Shown piece by piece: positions 54,217-63,302 of a stretch of DNA of 64,000 bases; positions within the stretch are counted from its first letter, which is position 1; every line of letters starts with the position of its first letter. This stretch comes from Reinekea thalattae (GTDB taxonomy: Bacteria; Pseudomonadota; Gammaproteobacteria; Pseudomonadales; Natronospirillaceae). The translations under genes and the position numbers were made by a program. The notes under the pieces are model-generated. The model saw only the letters and a list, made by a program, of their open reading frames with translations. It was not told the origin of the DNA and did not search any database. The DNA lies in the NCBI RefSeq assembly GCF_008041945.1, contig NZ_VKAD01000001.1, positions 2,170,001-2,234,000 on the forward strand. Direction: 5' to 3'.

Positions 54217-56444
54217 TGGTTTGCCTTATTGCTTGATGATTTTTTACTTAATGCTAAAAGAGGGAGCAGGTAGATACTGAAAAAGAAAGATACCACCAAC
54301 GAAGTTACCAGTAAAAGCCCGAGGTTACGGGCGCCAGAGAACGACGAAAGGAAGAGTACCGAGAACGACACTAATGAAGTTAAGAAGCTTAAGAAAATAG
54401 GTACGCCGCTATATCCCATAACATAGCCAAAAGCTTTTGACGTCGACTGTGCAAATTTTTCCGGCAAGCTTTCTAACGCTGCCAGTGTATGAATGCTGTA
54501 GTCGATGACTAAGCCAGTGATGATGGCAACAAAGATAATCGAAAAGGCATCAATACTCAGGCCTGCTGTTGCAATGATGCCAAGAGAAAAGAGCATCGAG
54601 CAAAAGCCGGGCACTAAACTCAACAGCGCTAAGCGAAGCTTTCGATAGAACGCCAACACGGTGATAAAGATTAGTACGCTGCCGATCAAAAAGGAGATCA
54701 CCCAGTTGTTACGTAGGCGGCTGCGTTCGTCAGCCAGATCGTTAATCATGCCGTGTACAGAGAGGCTCCAGCCATCAGGCAGAGCTTGGCGCAAATCTTC
54801 AGTAGCCTGATAAAAATTATTTAAGTCATTAACGTCTTGATAGTGCACCATTCCACGTATCGAAAAGTAGCGATAAGAAGAATTAACTAAGGAGCCGAAC
54901 TCAAGCGGGTCGTCGGTAGAGGAAGAATACACAATTAAGAACTGTTCAATTAGGCTGGGATAAATCCAAGCCTCCTGCTCAAAAAGGGATTCCTCATCGC
55001 CGTAAAAATAATAATTAATGCGCTTAAGTACCGATAAAATTGAGTAGTTGTAGCCGACAGATTCATTTTCTTGAAGAATTTGGTTCATCTGCTCAATTTT
55101 TAATAACGCCTCTTGAGATAACAGTCCCGATGCTTCACCGGTGTCGATCTCTAAAAAATAAGGTACCGTTCCAAAGAAATGCTGGTTAATTAATTCATCG
55201 GATTTTTTAATAGTATTGGACGCTGGTAATTGGCCAATGGGGTAAGGCTCAATTTGCAGCTTAGGCAATTGCAATAAGCCTAAAACGCAGCACGCCGCTA
55301 CGGTTATAAATAATGTTCGGCGATAGTTATGAATAACATTGAATATGCGTATTTGTACCAGCTGGAAACGCGGTAGAATTTTCTTCGTGCTGGCTTTGAA
55401 GCCTAAGTAAGGCAGCCATAAAAATACGCCAGCAAAGGTAATTACAACGGCAGCAGAGATTAGTAATCCAAGTTGACGATGACCTGAGCCGTCGATGAAC
55501 AGCAAGGAAATAAAACCGGTGAGCGTGGAAATAGCAGTAAGAGAAAGCGGGAACAGCAGGCGTTGTTGAATGCTTCGTTTTTCTGCTTCCAATTCATAAA
55601 ATTGGTGATAAAAATAATGAATGATGTAATCACTGAGCAGGCCTAAACCGAATACCGGAACCAGCAAAACCAGAGGCGAATTATTCACGCCTAAAAACTG
55701 GATAAACAGGTAAGCACTGATCAATGAGGCTGCAATCAGCACCCAAGCTGAAGCCATTGCTCGCAGGTTGCGGAATATTATGAAGATGGCGGTGACCAAA
55801 ATAAGCAGCAGCGGTAAAAATACTTTGATATCTTTTGTTAACAGATGCTCGGTTTTTGCCAAAATCGGTGAACGGCCGGTATATTCAAACGGCAGTATGG
55901 TTTGGTAGCTGGCTTGCAGTTCGGACATTTGCTGTTCGATCTGTAAAGGCAAAATGCTGTTGCCGAAATAGGTGAAAAACAGAAAAGCATCTTGATTACT
56001 GCTGATATAGGATTGCAGCTCGGGGAACTGCTCGATAGTCGACGGTAACGCAGCAAAAAAAGCATCGTCTAGGGTTGCGATGTTGTCAGGTATGACTCGC
56101 TCAACAACAATTTCATCCGACTCATAGCTTTCGCCAAACTCTTCTATTAAAACGGTTTGGCTTTTAATGACTCGGGCATTGATAAGTGAATCAACAGCAG
56201 AAACACCATCCAATTGCTTTAGCTTCTCTGACAGGCCAGACATCTTTTGTAACATCGCTTTATTCAGCTCACTGCCTTCTGGCAGTGTTACTGAGACAAT
56301 GACCGCGTTTCGTTGCGATAACAGAAGTTCGGTTTGCATATCTGCATATACGTCTAATACCTGATCTTTCGGTTCAGGCTTAAAAAGTACGCAGAGTGTT
56401 GAAATTATAACAATAGCGAAAAGAAAGGCGGTTTTACGCAGCAT
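54213..56444 (-). CDS. MMPL/RND family permease
   Basis: 743 residues with about 12 membrane spans in two halves. Each half starts with one span and a periplasmic domain, then a five-span block (about 205-350 and 580-735) with the MMPL pattern GLLSDYIIHYFYHQF and GLVIDYSIHTLAALE, both with the proton-path Asp. This is the short RND type used for lipids rather than drugs, without a fusion-protein gene nearby. It leads an operon with a LolA-like carrier and an outer-membrane barrel, suggesting inner-to-outer-membrane lipid movement. Substrate unknown. Confidence 0.9.
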   Translation of the reverse strand: MLRKTAFLFAIVIISTLCVLFKPEPKDQVLDVYADMQTELLLSQRNAVIVSVTLPEGSELNKAMLQKMSGLSEKLKQLDGVSAVDSLINARVIKSQTVLIEEFGESYESDEIVVERVIPDNIATLDDAFFAALPSTIEQFPELQSYISSNQDAFLFFTYFGNSILPLQIEQQMSELQASYQTILPFEYTGRSPILAKTEHLLTKDIKVFLPLLLILVTAIFIIFRNLRAMASAWVLIAASLISAYLFIQFLGVNNSPLVLLVPVFGLGLLSDYIIHYFYHQFYELEAEKRSIQQRLLFPLSLTAISTLTGFISLLFIDGSGHRQLGLLISAAVVITFAGVFLWLPYLGFKASTKKILPRFQLVQIRIFNVIHNYRRTLFITVAACCVLGLLQLPKLQIEPYPIGQLPASNTIKKSDELINQHFFGTVPYFLEIDTGEASGLLSQEALLKIEQMNQILQENESVGYNYSILSVLKRINYYFYGDEESLFEQEAWIYPSLIEQFLIVYSSSTDDPLEFGSLVNSSYRYFSIRGMVHYQDVNDLNNFYQATEDLRQALPDGWSLSVHGMINDLADERSRLRNNWVISFLIGSVLIFITVLAFYRKLRLALLSLVPGFCSMLFSLGIIATAGLSIDAFSIIFVAIITGLVIDYSIHTLAALESLPEKFAQSTSKAFGYVMGYSGVPIFLSFLTSLVSFSVLFLSSFSGARNLGLLLVTSLVVSFFFSIYLLPLLALSKKSSSNKANQ

Positions 56445-56871
56445 TCAACATCCTTATTACCTAAGAATTCATCAGGGTCATTTAACAGCGCTGTGAGAGG
56501 GTTAAAACATAGGACTAACGACAAATCATTAAGCCTCTCAACCGAGTTTAACTCTGAAACAAGAATAAAGGTCGCTATGGTTAACTTTTAAGAGCTAAAC
56601 AGCAATAGCTAAAAGTCAGCATTTGCATTTCATTTGTGCTGGCTCACAGGGAGCGATAAAGCCCTTAACGTCAGCGGCGTTAAGTTTTGCCTCTACCTAG
56701 ATATAGATATTATCGCCTTAAATCATAAAAGCATAAGTTGCTTTTTATTGTTTTCTGCTTCTCAATAACGACCCTACAATATTAAGTAAGTTAGATGCGA
56801 AGCCATCAATCTAACAGTATGGCTAGTCCAACAGCACGGCGTTATTACAGCATTACAGCTAGGGTATTGAT
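56445..56871. other. Divergent region between the MMPL operon and gabD
   Basis: 427 bases that must contain promoters for both directions. The only clear structure is the dyad CTTAACG-N7-CGTTAAG at 56664-56684. No gene is evident. Confidence 0.5.
56664..56684. promoter_or_regulatory. 21-bp dyad, possible operator
   Basis: CTTAACG-N7-CGTTAAG is a perfect 7-bp inverted repeat, spanning 21 bases, between divergent MMPL and gabD genes. It could be a repressor or activator site for either. Confidence 0.5.
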
Positions 56872-58338
56872 ATGAAAGCAACTTTGTTACAGCCAGCATT
56901 ACTAAAAAGTGAATCCTATATCGACGGTCAGTGGGTCAAAGCCGGCTCGGGAAAAACCTTTGCCGTGACCAATCCAGCCAATGGTGAGGTGATAATAGAG
57001 GTTTGTGATGCAGCTGTTGATGAAACGAATCGGGCGATTGCCGCTGCAGATAATGCTCTTAAGGGCTGGCAAGCGCTTACAGCGAAAGAACGCAGCCAGT
57101 TATTACGTCGCTGGTACCAGTTGATTCTAGAAAATGAAGAAGACTTGGCAACGCTGATGACTTTGGAGCAGGGTAAGCCATTAGCCGAAGCTCGGGGCGA
57201 AGTGAATTACGGAGCCTCCTTTATTGATTGGTTTGCCGATGAGGCGCGGCGTATTTATGGCGATGTCATTCCAAGCTTTGCTAACGATCGTAAAGTGCTG
57301 ACCATTAAACAGCCAGTGGGTGTGGTTGCGGCAATTACGCCTTGGAACTTCCCGATTGCGATGATTACGCGTAAGGCGGCCCCGGCACTGGCCGCAGGTT
57401 GTACCATTGTTATTAAACCGTCGGAAGAAACGCCTTTGTGTGCACTAGCGTTAGCCGAACTAGCAGACCAGGCGGGCATTCCTGCTGGGGTGTTGAATGT
57501 TGTTACGGGTAAAGATTCCAAAGCCATTGGCGGTGTGCTGACCGGTCACACTGCGGTGCGTAAACTGAGTTTCACTGGGTCAACGCCGGTGGGTAAGTTG
57601 TTGTTATCTCAGTGTGCACAAACCGTTAAACGTACCTCGATGGAATTAGGTGGTAACGCGCCCTTTATTGTTTTTGATGATGCCGATTTAGATGCCGCTG
57701 TCGATGGTTTGCTGGCTTCAAAATATCGCAATGCTGGCCAAACCTGTGTTTGTGCTAATCGAATTTTAGTGCAAGACGGCGTTTATGATGCCTTTGCAGA
57801 AAAATTAGCCGAACGTGTTAAACAGTTTAAAACCGCCGATGGTTTCAGTGAAAACACGACGATTGGCCCGCTGATTAATCCCGCCGCTATCGATAAGGTA
57901 CAACAGCTGGTTGAGCAAGCGGTTGCTAACGGCGCCAAAATTTTAATTGGTGGTACGACAGCCAGCGATGTTGGTGCGCAGTTTTTCCAGCCAACGGTGC
58001 TGACAGATGTCACCGATGATATGACTATCTTTTCTTCCGAAATTTTTGGCCCCGTCGCGCCGCTGTTTCGTTTTAATTCAGAACAGGAAGCCATTGATAT
58101 GGCAAACGATACGCCCTTTGGTTTGGCATCCTATTTTTACTCTGAAAACATGGCGCGTATTTGGCGGGTTTCTGAAGCCTTGGAGTACGGCATTGTTGGC
58201 GTCAATGAAGGGCTTATCTCCAGTGAGGTGGCGCCGTTTGGCGGTGTAAAAGAATCCGGCAGTGGCCGTGAAGGTTCTAAATACGGCATCGATGAATATG
58301 TCGAAATTAAATATATTTGCTTAGGTGGTTTAAGTTAG
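56872..58338 (+). CDS. gabD: Succinate-semialdehyde dehydrogenase
   Basis: NAD(P)-dependent aldehyde dehydrogenase of 488 residues turning succinate semialdehyde into succinate, the last step of GABA use. Catalytic Cys292 (GQTCVCANR) and general-base Glu258 (MELGGNAPF) are in place; TPWNFPIAM, KPSEETPL and FTGSTPVGK are cofactor motifs. The two-Cys CVC is the GabD-type redox pair. No gabT lies next to it, but putrescine-linked genes follow. Confidence 0.94.
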   Translation: MKATLLQPALLKSESYIDGQWVKAGSGKTFAVTNPANGEVIIEVCDAAVDETNRAIAAADNALKGWQALTAKERSQLLRRWYQLILENEEDLATLMTLEQGKPLAEARGEVNYGASFIDWFADEARRIYGDVIPSFANDRKVLTIKQPVGVVAAITPWNFPIAMITRKAAPALAAGCTIVIKPSEETPLCALALAELADQAGIPAGVLNVVTGKDSKAIGGVLTGHTAVRKLSFTGSTPVGKLLLSQCAQTVKRTSMELGGNAPFIVFDDADLDAAVDGLLASKYRNAGQTCVCANRILVQDGVYDAFAEKLAERVKQFKTADGFSENTTIGPLINPAAIDKVQQLVEQAVANGAKILIGGTTASDVGAQFFQPTVLTDVTDDMTIFSSEIFGPVAPLFRFNSEQEAIDMANDTPFGLASYFYSENMARIWRVSEALEYGIVGVNEGLISSEVAPFGGVKESGSGREGSKYGIDEYVEIKYICLGGLS

Positions 58339-58371
58339 TCAGCCTAAGAAAATCAAGTAAGCGAGCATCAA

Positions 58372-58398
58372 AAAAAACCGCCAGCTAGGCGGTTTTTT
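58372..58398. terminator. Bidirectional terminator between gabD and hpxO
   Basis: AAAAAACCGCC / GGCGGTTTTTT with an AGCTA loop; T runs on both strands, between convergent genes. Confidence 0.92.
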
Positions 58399-58443
58399 GA
58401 TTATTTAGAGCAAGCTAGTTCTAGTTGCTATCGCGGTTGGTTC

Positions 58444-59601
58444 CTAGTCCAGTGGGCTGCCAAAAATATTAGACAGAATCCCCTTGGTAATGTTGCTACC
58501 GTCTTCTTGGCGCAACTCGTTGTACCAATTCAGAGTAACCTGCTTATCTTTCATATGGGTGACATCACAACGGCTACGAGCACGCAATACCAGTTCGTTG
58601 GCGCGTGGCGCGCGTTTGTTTTGATAGCGTACTAGCGCATCTTCAACACCATAGGTGTTTGTTTGTAGAGCAATGGCTAAAAAGACCGCGTCTTCCATTG
58701 CCATGCAACCGCCTTGGCCGATATCGGGTGTGGTGCCATGACCGGCATCACCTAATAGCGCGACACGGCCACGAGTCCAGTTGCTAAAGGGTTCAACATC
58801 GCAAATTTCGACACGGTTGGTGCGTTCTGGGTCGATCCGATCAATTAGGTCCTGTACCGGTTTCGCCCAGCCAGTGAAGTATTCTTTTAGCTGTGTTTTG
58901 TAGTTTTCGCGCTCGTTGGCTAGGCCTTGTGGTAATGGCACATCAAAGAAGAAATAAAAGCGATTTTCACCAATCGGCATCAGAGAGACACGTTTGCCTT
59001 CGCCAACAAAGGTTGTCCATTGGGTGGCTGGCGCAATAGCTTCATCAATTTCGACCAGACCATTCCAGTTAACATAGCCAGCGTAACGACGTTCTGTGTT
59101 GCTGCCCAGGACATAAGGGCGAACGATAGAATGAGATCCGTCTGAACCAATCAGTAAATCTCCAGTTTCGACATGGCCGCCAGCAAAGTTTGCCGTAACC
59201 ACACCGTTGTCTTCGCTAAGATCTACAAGTTCGGCACCTAGGGTGACGTCTTCAGCGCCAAACTCTTCTAAAAGCATGGCTTGAAGTTCGGTTCGCGAAA
59301 CCGGATAAGCGCGCTGGCCGGCTTCTTTATACAGAGGTTCAAGGCTGAACTGAGTCATAACGTCACCAGAGTCGCCTTCAAGATAAGCTAGGCTGTCCAT
59401 CTGTCCGCCCAGCTTTGCAACCTGTTCTGTTAGCCCTAGATAGTTAAGGCACTTAACGCCATTAGACCAAAGCGACAAGGCTGCGCCAACTGGCTTGATC
59501 TCTTCGACCTTTTCGAAGATTTTGACCTGATAACCAATGTTTTTTAGGGCAATACCAGCACAAAGGCCACCCATTCCTGCACCAATAATAATTACTTTCA
59601 T
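58444..59601 (-). CDS. hpxO: FAD-dependent urate hydroxylase, HpxO type
   Basis: 385 residues from the ATG at 59601. The FAD site begins [31 protein letters not shown] and [20 protein letters not shown] match Klebsiella HpxO nearly residue for residue, including the C-terminal RCD(V/I)TH and [10 protein letters not shown] stretch. HpxO oxidises urate to 5-hydroxyisourate. An ATG at 59607 overlaps the AGG ribosome site, which favours 59601. No other purine-degradation genes (hpxT/Q, allantoinase) are in the window, so it is an isolated copy. Confidence 0.88.
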   Translation of the reverse strand: MKVIIIGAGMGGLCAGIALKNIGYQVKIFEKVEEIKPVGAALSLWSNGVKCLNYLGLTEQVAKLGGQMDSLAYLEGDSGDVMTQFSLEPLYKEAGQRAYPVSRTELQAMLLEEFGAEDVTLGAELVDLSEDNGVVTANFAGGHVETGDLLIGSDGSHSIVRPYVLGSNTERRYAGYVNWNGLVEIDEAIAPATQWTTFVGEGKRVSLMPIGENRFYFFFDVPLPQGLANERENYKTQLKEYFTGWAKPVQDLIDRIDPERTNRVEICDVEPFSNWTRGRVALLGDAGHGTTPDIGQGGCMAMEDAVFLAIALQTNTYGVEDALVRYQNKRAPRANELVLRARSRCDVTHMKDKQVTLNWYNELRQEDGSNITKGILSNIFGSPLD

Positions 59602-60009
59602 ATTCATCCTATGAGGCGGGGTTTAGGTACCGCGCCATTTGCACACTGTAAAAAGATTCATTTTATCAAAGCATTAACAGGGCCATCTTTATCATTGAGC
59701 CCTACTGATTGCATGAATGATTGACCTGACGACATTACCGAATACTAAATAGTTGTGCAACCGGTCAGGTTATGGCGAGGCTTTAAGGCTGTTGTGCTAA
59801 TCCAGCAAAAGCGGAGTAGTAGGCGGTAGCCAAGTTATCGACCAAGATACACAACTAGCCTCAGCTTGCACCATTAGAGTTGGTTTTGGCGATAGGCTTC
59901 ACTGTTTTGGCGCGAAAGTGGTGAACTCTTCACCATCAATTAGCGTATTAAATGATAATGTCAGCTGCTATTAGCTGGTTCAGCCAGATAACAAAAAAAG
60001 GACACGCTG
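59602..60009. other. Intergenic region between hpxO and SDR genes
   Basis: 408 bases between divergent genes. ACCTGAC (59724-59730) and GTCAGGT (59764-59770) form a 7-bp inverted repeat around a 33-base loop; its meaning is unclear. No other gene or clear promoter seen. Confidence 0.45.
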
Positions 60010-60720
60010 TTGAATATACTGATTGCAGGCGGCTCTGGAGGTATCGGTCGGGCGTTAATACAGCAATGCCAAATCGAGTACCCAGAAGCGCAAATACACG
60101 CAACCTATCGCACTGAAATTGCTACTGATTCAATAGCTGCAGGTGTTCAGTGGTGGCAAGTCGACTTTGCTGTTGAAGATTCACTGCTTGAACTTGCTCA
60201 AGCGGTTGCCTCGTTTGATTTGATCATTTGTGCGACAGGCTTTTTATGGTCAGAAAATCATCGGCCAGAAAAGTCGGTGAGCCAGTTCGACACAGACTTT
60301 TTTATTCAAAATATTACCGCCAATACCGTACCGACCTTATTGCTGGCAAAGCATTTTTCTAAACATCTTAAGGCCAGTGGCCGAGGCGTGTTGGTGTCGT
60401 TTTCTGCGCGTATTGGCAGCATTACAGATAATCAATTAGGCGGTTGGATCAGTTATCGCAGTGCTAAGGCTGCACTGAACATGGCGGTGAAAACCATAGC
60501 GGTTGAGTGGCAACGAACACAACCAAACAGCTGTATTTTTGCCTTCCATCCTGGCACGACTGACACTGCGTTGTCGCAGCCGTTTCAAAAAAGCGTGCCG
60601 AACGGAAAACTGTTTACAGCGACCTATGTTGCACAGTGTTTATTACGTCTCATTGAACAAACCAGCAGCGAGCAAACCGGTCAGCTGTTAGCTTACGATG
60701 GCACGCGTATCGACTGGTAA
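60010..60720 (+). CDS. SDR family oxidoreductase
   Basis: 236-residue short-chain dehydrogenase. N-terminal GGSGGIG dinucleotide-binding loop at 7-13, catalytic Tyr149 and Lys153 (YRSAKAAL) with an upstream Ser in VSFSARIG, and a C-terminal HPGTTDTALSQPF. This resembles the C-factor/CsgA-like branch. The start is TTG with AAAGGA about 9 bases upstream; no in-frame ATG is available near it. Substrate unknown. It converges on the glutamine amidotransferase gene. Confidence 0.86.
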   Translation: MNILIAGGSGGIGRALIQQCQIEYPEAQIHATYRTEIATDSIAAGVQWWQVDFAVEDSLLELAQAVASFDLIICATGFLWSENHRPEKSVSQFDTDFFIQNITANTVPTLLLAKHFSKHLKASGRGVLVSFSARIGSITDNQLGGWISYRSAKAALNMAVKTIAVEWQRTQPNSCIFAFHPGTTDTALSQPFQKSVPNGKLFTATYVAQCLLRLIEQTSSEQTGQLLAYDGTRIDW

Positions 60721-60749
60721 TTACGGATGTACTGGTCTGCTATGAGGTG

Positions 60750-61457
60750 TTAATGCGTTAAGAATCGAGCAATCCAGCGCATCACCGTATCTGAATCGGC
60801 AGCATTATTTCGTAAAGATTCAATGCCTTGTTCATACAGAGCATCATCGAACACGCCTAATTCGTTACGCATCTGGATAACGTCTTCAATAAATTTAACT
60901 GAAAACTCAGGATGGCCTTGAATCGTTATGATGTGTTCGTCTTTAGCCAACATGTAGGCTGGGCAAAAGTCACTGGTCGCTAAGGTCTCAACCTCAGCAG
61001 GCAGCTCAGTCACCTGATCCTGATGGCTGACTAGAATGTGGATATTGTTTTTGTCTGGCGTCATCCAGTCAGGCTTTTGGATGACTTCATTGTTACTCAG
61101 GCCGATGCCCCAGCCTTTATTTGAGCGCTCAACCGTGCCGCCTAAAGCACGCATAATGATTTGGTGACCAAAGCAGATGCCCACGAGCTTGGTGCGCTTA
61201 GCATCGCATTTTTGCAGCCAGTCGATCAGGTTTAACACCCAGTCTTCGTCGCTGTGCGCATCATGTACGCTGCCGGTCAGAATATAGCCGTCGCAGTCGT
61301 CTATTGGATTGGGCAGCTGTTGTGCTAAGGCATCATAAAGCTGGAAGCTAAAGTCGCCATGCGGCGACAACGTCGCCTGAATCATATCGGCGTACTGACC
61401 ATGATGGCTTGCTAATTTGGGGTCAACGAAGCCACAAACAATAATTCCTACTTTCAT
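60750..61457 (-). CDS. Class I glutamine amidotransferase (GMP synthase-like)
   Basis: 235 residues with the triad Cys95 (GICFGHQ), His182 and Glu184 (GHPEFS). The GICFGHQ form is that of GMP-synthase-like stand-alone amidotransferases, not PuuD. Its neighbour puuC suggests a link to gamma-glutamyl or amine metabolism, but the two are on opposite strands and divergent. Substrate is unknown. Confidence 0.85.
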   Translation of the reverse strand: MKVGIIVCGFVDPKLASHHGQYADMIQATLSPHGDFSFQLYDALAQQLPNPIDDCDGYILTGSVHDAHSDEDWVLNLIDWLQKCDAKRTKLVGICFGHQIIMRALGGTVERSNKGWGIGLSNNEVIQKPDWMTPDKNNIHILVSHQDQVTELPAEVETLATSDFCPAYMLAKDEHIITIQGHPEFSVKFIEDVIQMRNELGVFDDALYEQGIESLRNNAADSDTVMRWIARFLTH

Positions 61458-61738
61458 ACCTTGCTCTACCTCTGGCTGGTGATCGCTGACGCGCCGATGA
61501 ACTAGGATGGGGACGACAAGCGTTTGTGATTGAATACTTTACATTATTGGGTAACTTAAGGTAAAAGTATCTCTATAGGCTAATAATATTTAACAATTCG
61601 AGTTTGTCTAGCTCTGTGTGTCGAACACTGACGACGATAGCGTTGGCATTAAAACAACGCAGTCGCAAGACGACAACCGCAGTGACCAAACCACGAACCG
61701 ATACACGCACTTAATACACACTAAAAAATAGGCTGGGT

Positions 61739-63226
61739 ATGGCGACTCAAACATGGTCTGAAAAGGCGGCAACATTACACTATTCAACGCAGGCGTTTAT
61801 TAATGGCCAATTGACGGATGCGATCAGCGGTCAGACATTCGACTGTTTTAACCCAGCAACCGGTGAACAATTAGGCAGTATTGCTCGTTGTGATCAGGCC
61901 GATGTTGATCTGGCTGTTAAAGTTGCTCGGCAGCAGTTTGAAAGCCGAGTGTGGTCAGGTTTGGAGCCAGCTAAGCGAAAGCAGCAGTTACTTAAGTTTG
62001 CTGCCTTGGTTGAGCAAAATGTCGAAAAATTAGCCTTGCTAGATACCTTAGATGCAGGCAAACCGATTGCCGACACCCTCAGTTACGATGCCCCTGCAAC
62101 GGCTCGTTGTATTGCTTGGAATGCCGAGGCGATCGATAAGCTATACGATGAAGTTGCCCCGACGACATCGAACGCACTGGCGTTAGTCACGCGTGAAGCC
62201 GTGGGTGTGGTTGCAGCCATTGTGCCTTGGAACTTCCCGTCGGTGATGGCGGCGTGGAAATTTGCAGCCGCGCTTGCGGCGGGCAATTCGATTATTGTCA
62301 AACCTTCTGAGAAAAGCCCGTTGTCGGCTATTTATCTTGCCGAGCTTGCTTTTGAAGCAGGCATACCAGCAGGGGTTTTCCAAGTTCTACCAGGCTTTGG
62401 TCACGAGGCGGGTCAAGCCTTGGCGCTGCACATGGATGTTGATTGCATTACCTTTACCGGCTCCACTGCAGTGGGTAAAAAGTTGGTCAGCTTTGCTGGT
62501 GAGTCGAATCTAAAACGAACCTTTATGGAATGTGGCGGCAAAAGCCCTCACGTTATTTTCTCTGATGTTAAAGATTTGGATGCTGCCGTTAATACCGCTG
62601 CAGCCGCGATTTGTTACAACCAGGGTGAAGTCTGTACCGCCGGTTCTAGATTGCTAGTGCAGCGTGAAATCTACGATCAGGTGGTGGAAAAATTAGTGCC
62701 GGCCATCGGCGCATGGCAACCAGCCAATCCGTTATTGGAATCGACCAAGGTTGGCGCAATTATCGATCAGCAGCAGCTGGATAAAATTCTTGGCTATATC
62801 GACATCGCTAAAAAAGAGGGCGCGAATTTATTGTGCGGTGGTCAACAGGTACAGCTTGGCAGCGGTGGCTTCTTTGTACAGCCGACAGTATTTACCGATG
62901 TCACAGCAGACATGACTATCTTTAAAGAAGAAATTTTCGGTCCGGTTTTGGCGGTTACGGTATTTGATACGGTCGAGCAAGGCATCGAGCTTGCCAACGA
63001 TACTGAGTATGGCTTGGCGGCGGGTATTTGGACGTCAGATATCTCCAAAGCAATTCAGTGTTCACGAGCATTGCGTGCAGGTACTGTATTTGTAAACAAC
63101 TGGGATGGCGGTGATATGACCATGCCATTTGGTGGCTATAAACAAAGCGGCAATGGTCGCGATAAATCTCTGCATGCGATTGAGAAATACACCGAAATGA
63201 AGTCCACTTGGATCGAATTAAACTAG
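61739..63226 (+). CDS. puuC: Gamma-glutamyl-gamma-aminobutyraldehyde dehydrogenase PuuC
   Basis: Aldehyde dehydrogenase of 495 residues. Catalytic Cys299 (NQGEVCTAG), Glu264 (MECGGKSPH) and IVPWNFP are present. From FINGQ onward it follows E. coli PuuC very closely (LDTLDAGKPI, WNAEAIDKLYDEVA, GYKQSGNGRDKSLHA). It oxidises gamma-glutamyl-GABA aldehyde, or other aminoaldehydes, in putrescine breakdown. The rest of the Puu pathway (puuA, puuB, puuD) is absent here. Ribosome site weak (AGG about 6 bases away). Confidence 0.93.
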   Translation: MATQTWSEKAATLHYSTQAFINGQLTDAISGQTFDCFNPATGEQLGSIARCDQADVDLAVKVARQQFESRVWSGLEPAKRKQQLLKFAALVEQNVEKLALLDTLDAGKPIADTLSYDAPATARCIAWNAEAIDKLYDEVAPTTSNALALVTREAVGVVAAIVPWNFPSVMAAWKFAAALAAGNSIIVKPSEKSPLSAIYLAELAFEAGIPAGVFQVLPGFGHEAGQALALHMDVDCITFTGSTAVGKKLVSFAGESNLKRTFMECGGKSPHVIFSDVKDLDAAVNTAAAAICYNQGEVCTAGSRLLVQREIYDQVVEKLVPAIGAWQPANPLLESTKVGAIIDQQQLDKILGYIDIAKKEGANLLCGGQQVQLGSGGFFVQPTVFTDVTADMTIFKEEIFGPVLAVTVFDTVEQGIELANDTEYGLAAGIWTSDISKAIQCSRALRAGTVFVNNWDGGDMTMPFGGYKQSGNGRDKSLHAIEKYTEMKSTWIELN

Positions 63227-63251
63227 CCCATTCGTTAGGTTTAACGGCAAT

Positions 63252-63282
63252 AAAAAACCGAGCCTCAGCGCTCGGTTTTTTT
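63252..63282. terminator. Bidirectional terminator between puuC and aguA
   Basis: AAAAAACCGAGC / GCTCGGTTTTTT with a CTCAGC loop: a 12-bp stem with T runs on both strands, between convergent genes. Confidence 0.92.
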
Positions 63283-63302
63283 ATGGCACAAACTTAAAAA
63301 AA

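Noticed and set aside
60750-61457. Calling the amidotransferase PuuD
   Set aside because: The nucleophile motif is GICFGHQ as in GMP-synthase-like proteins, and overall pattern differs from PuuD; position near puuC is not enough.
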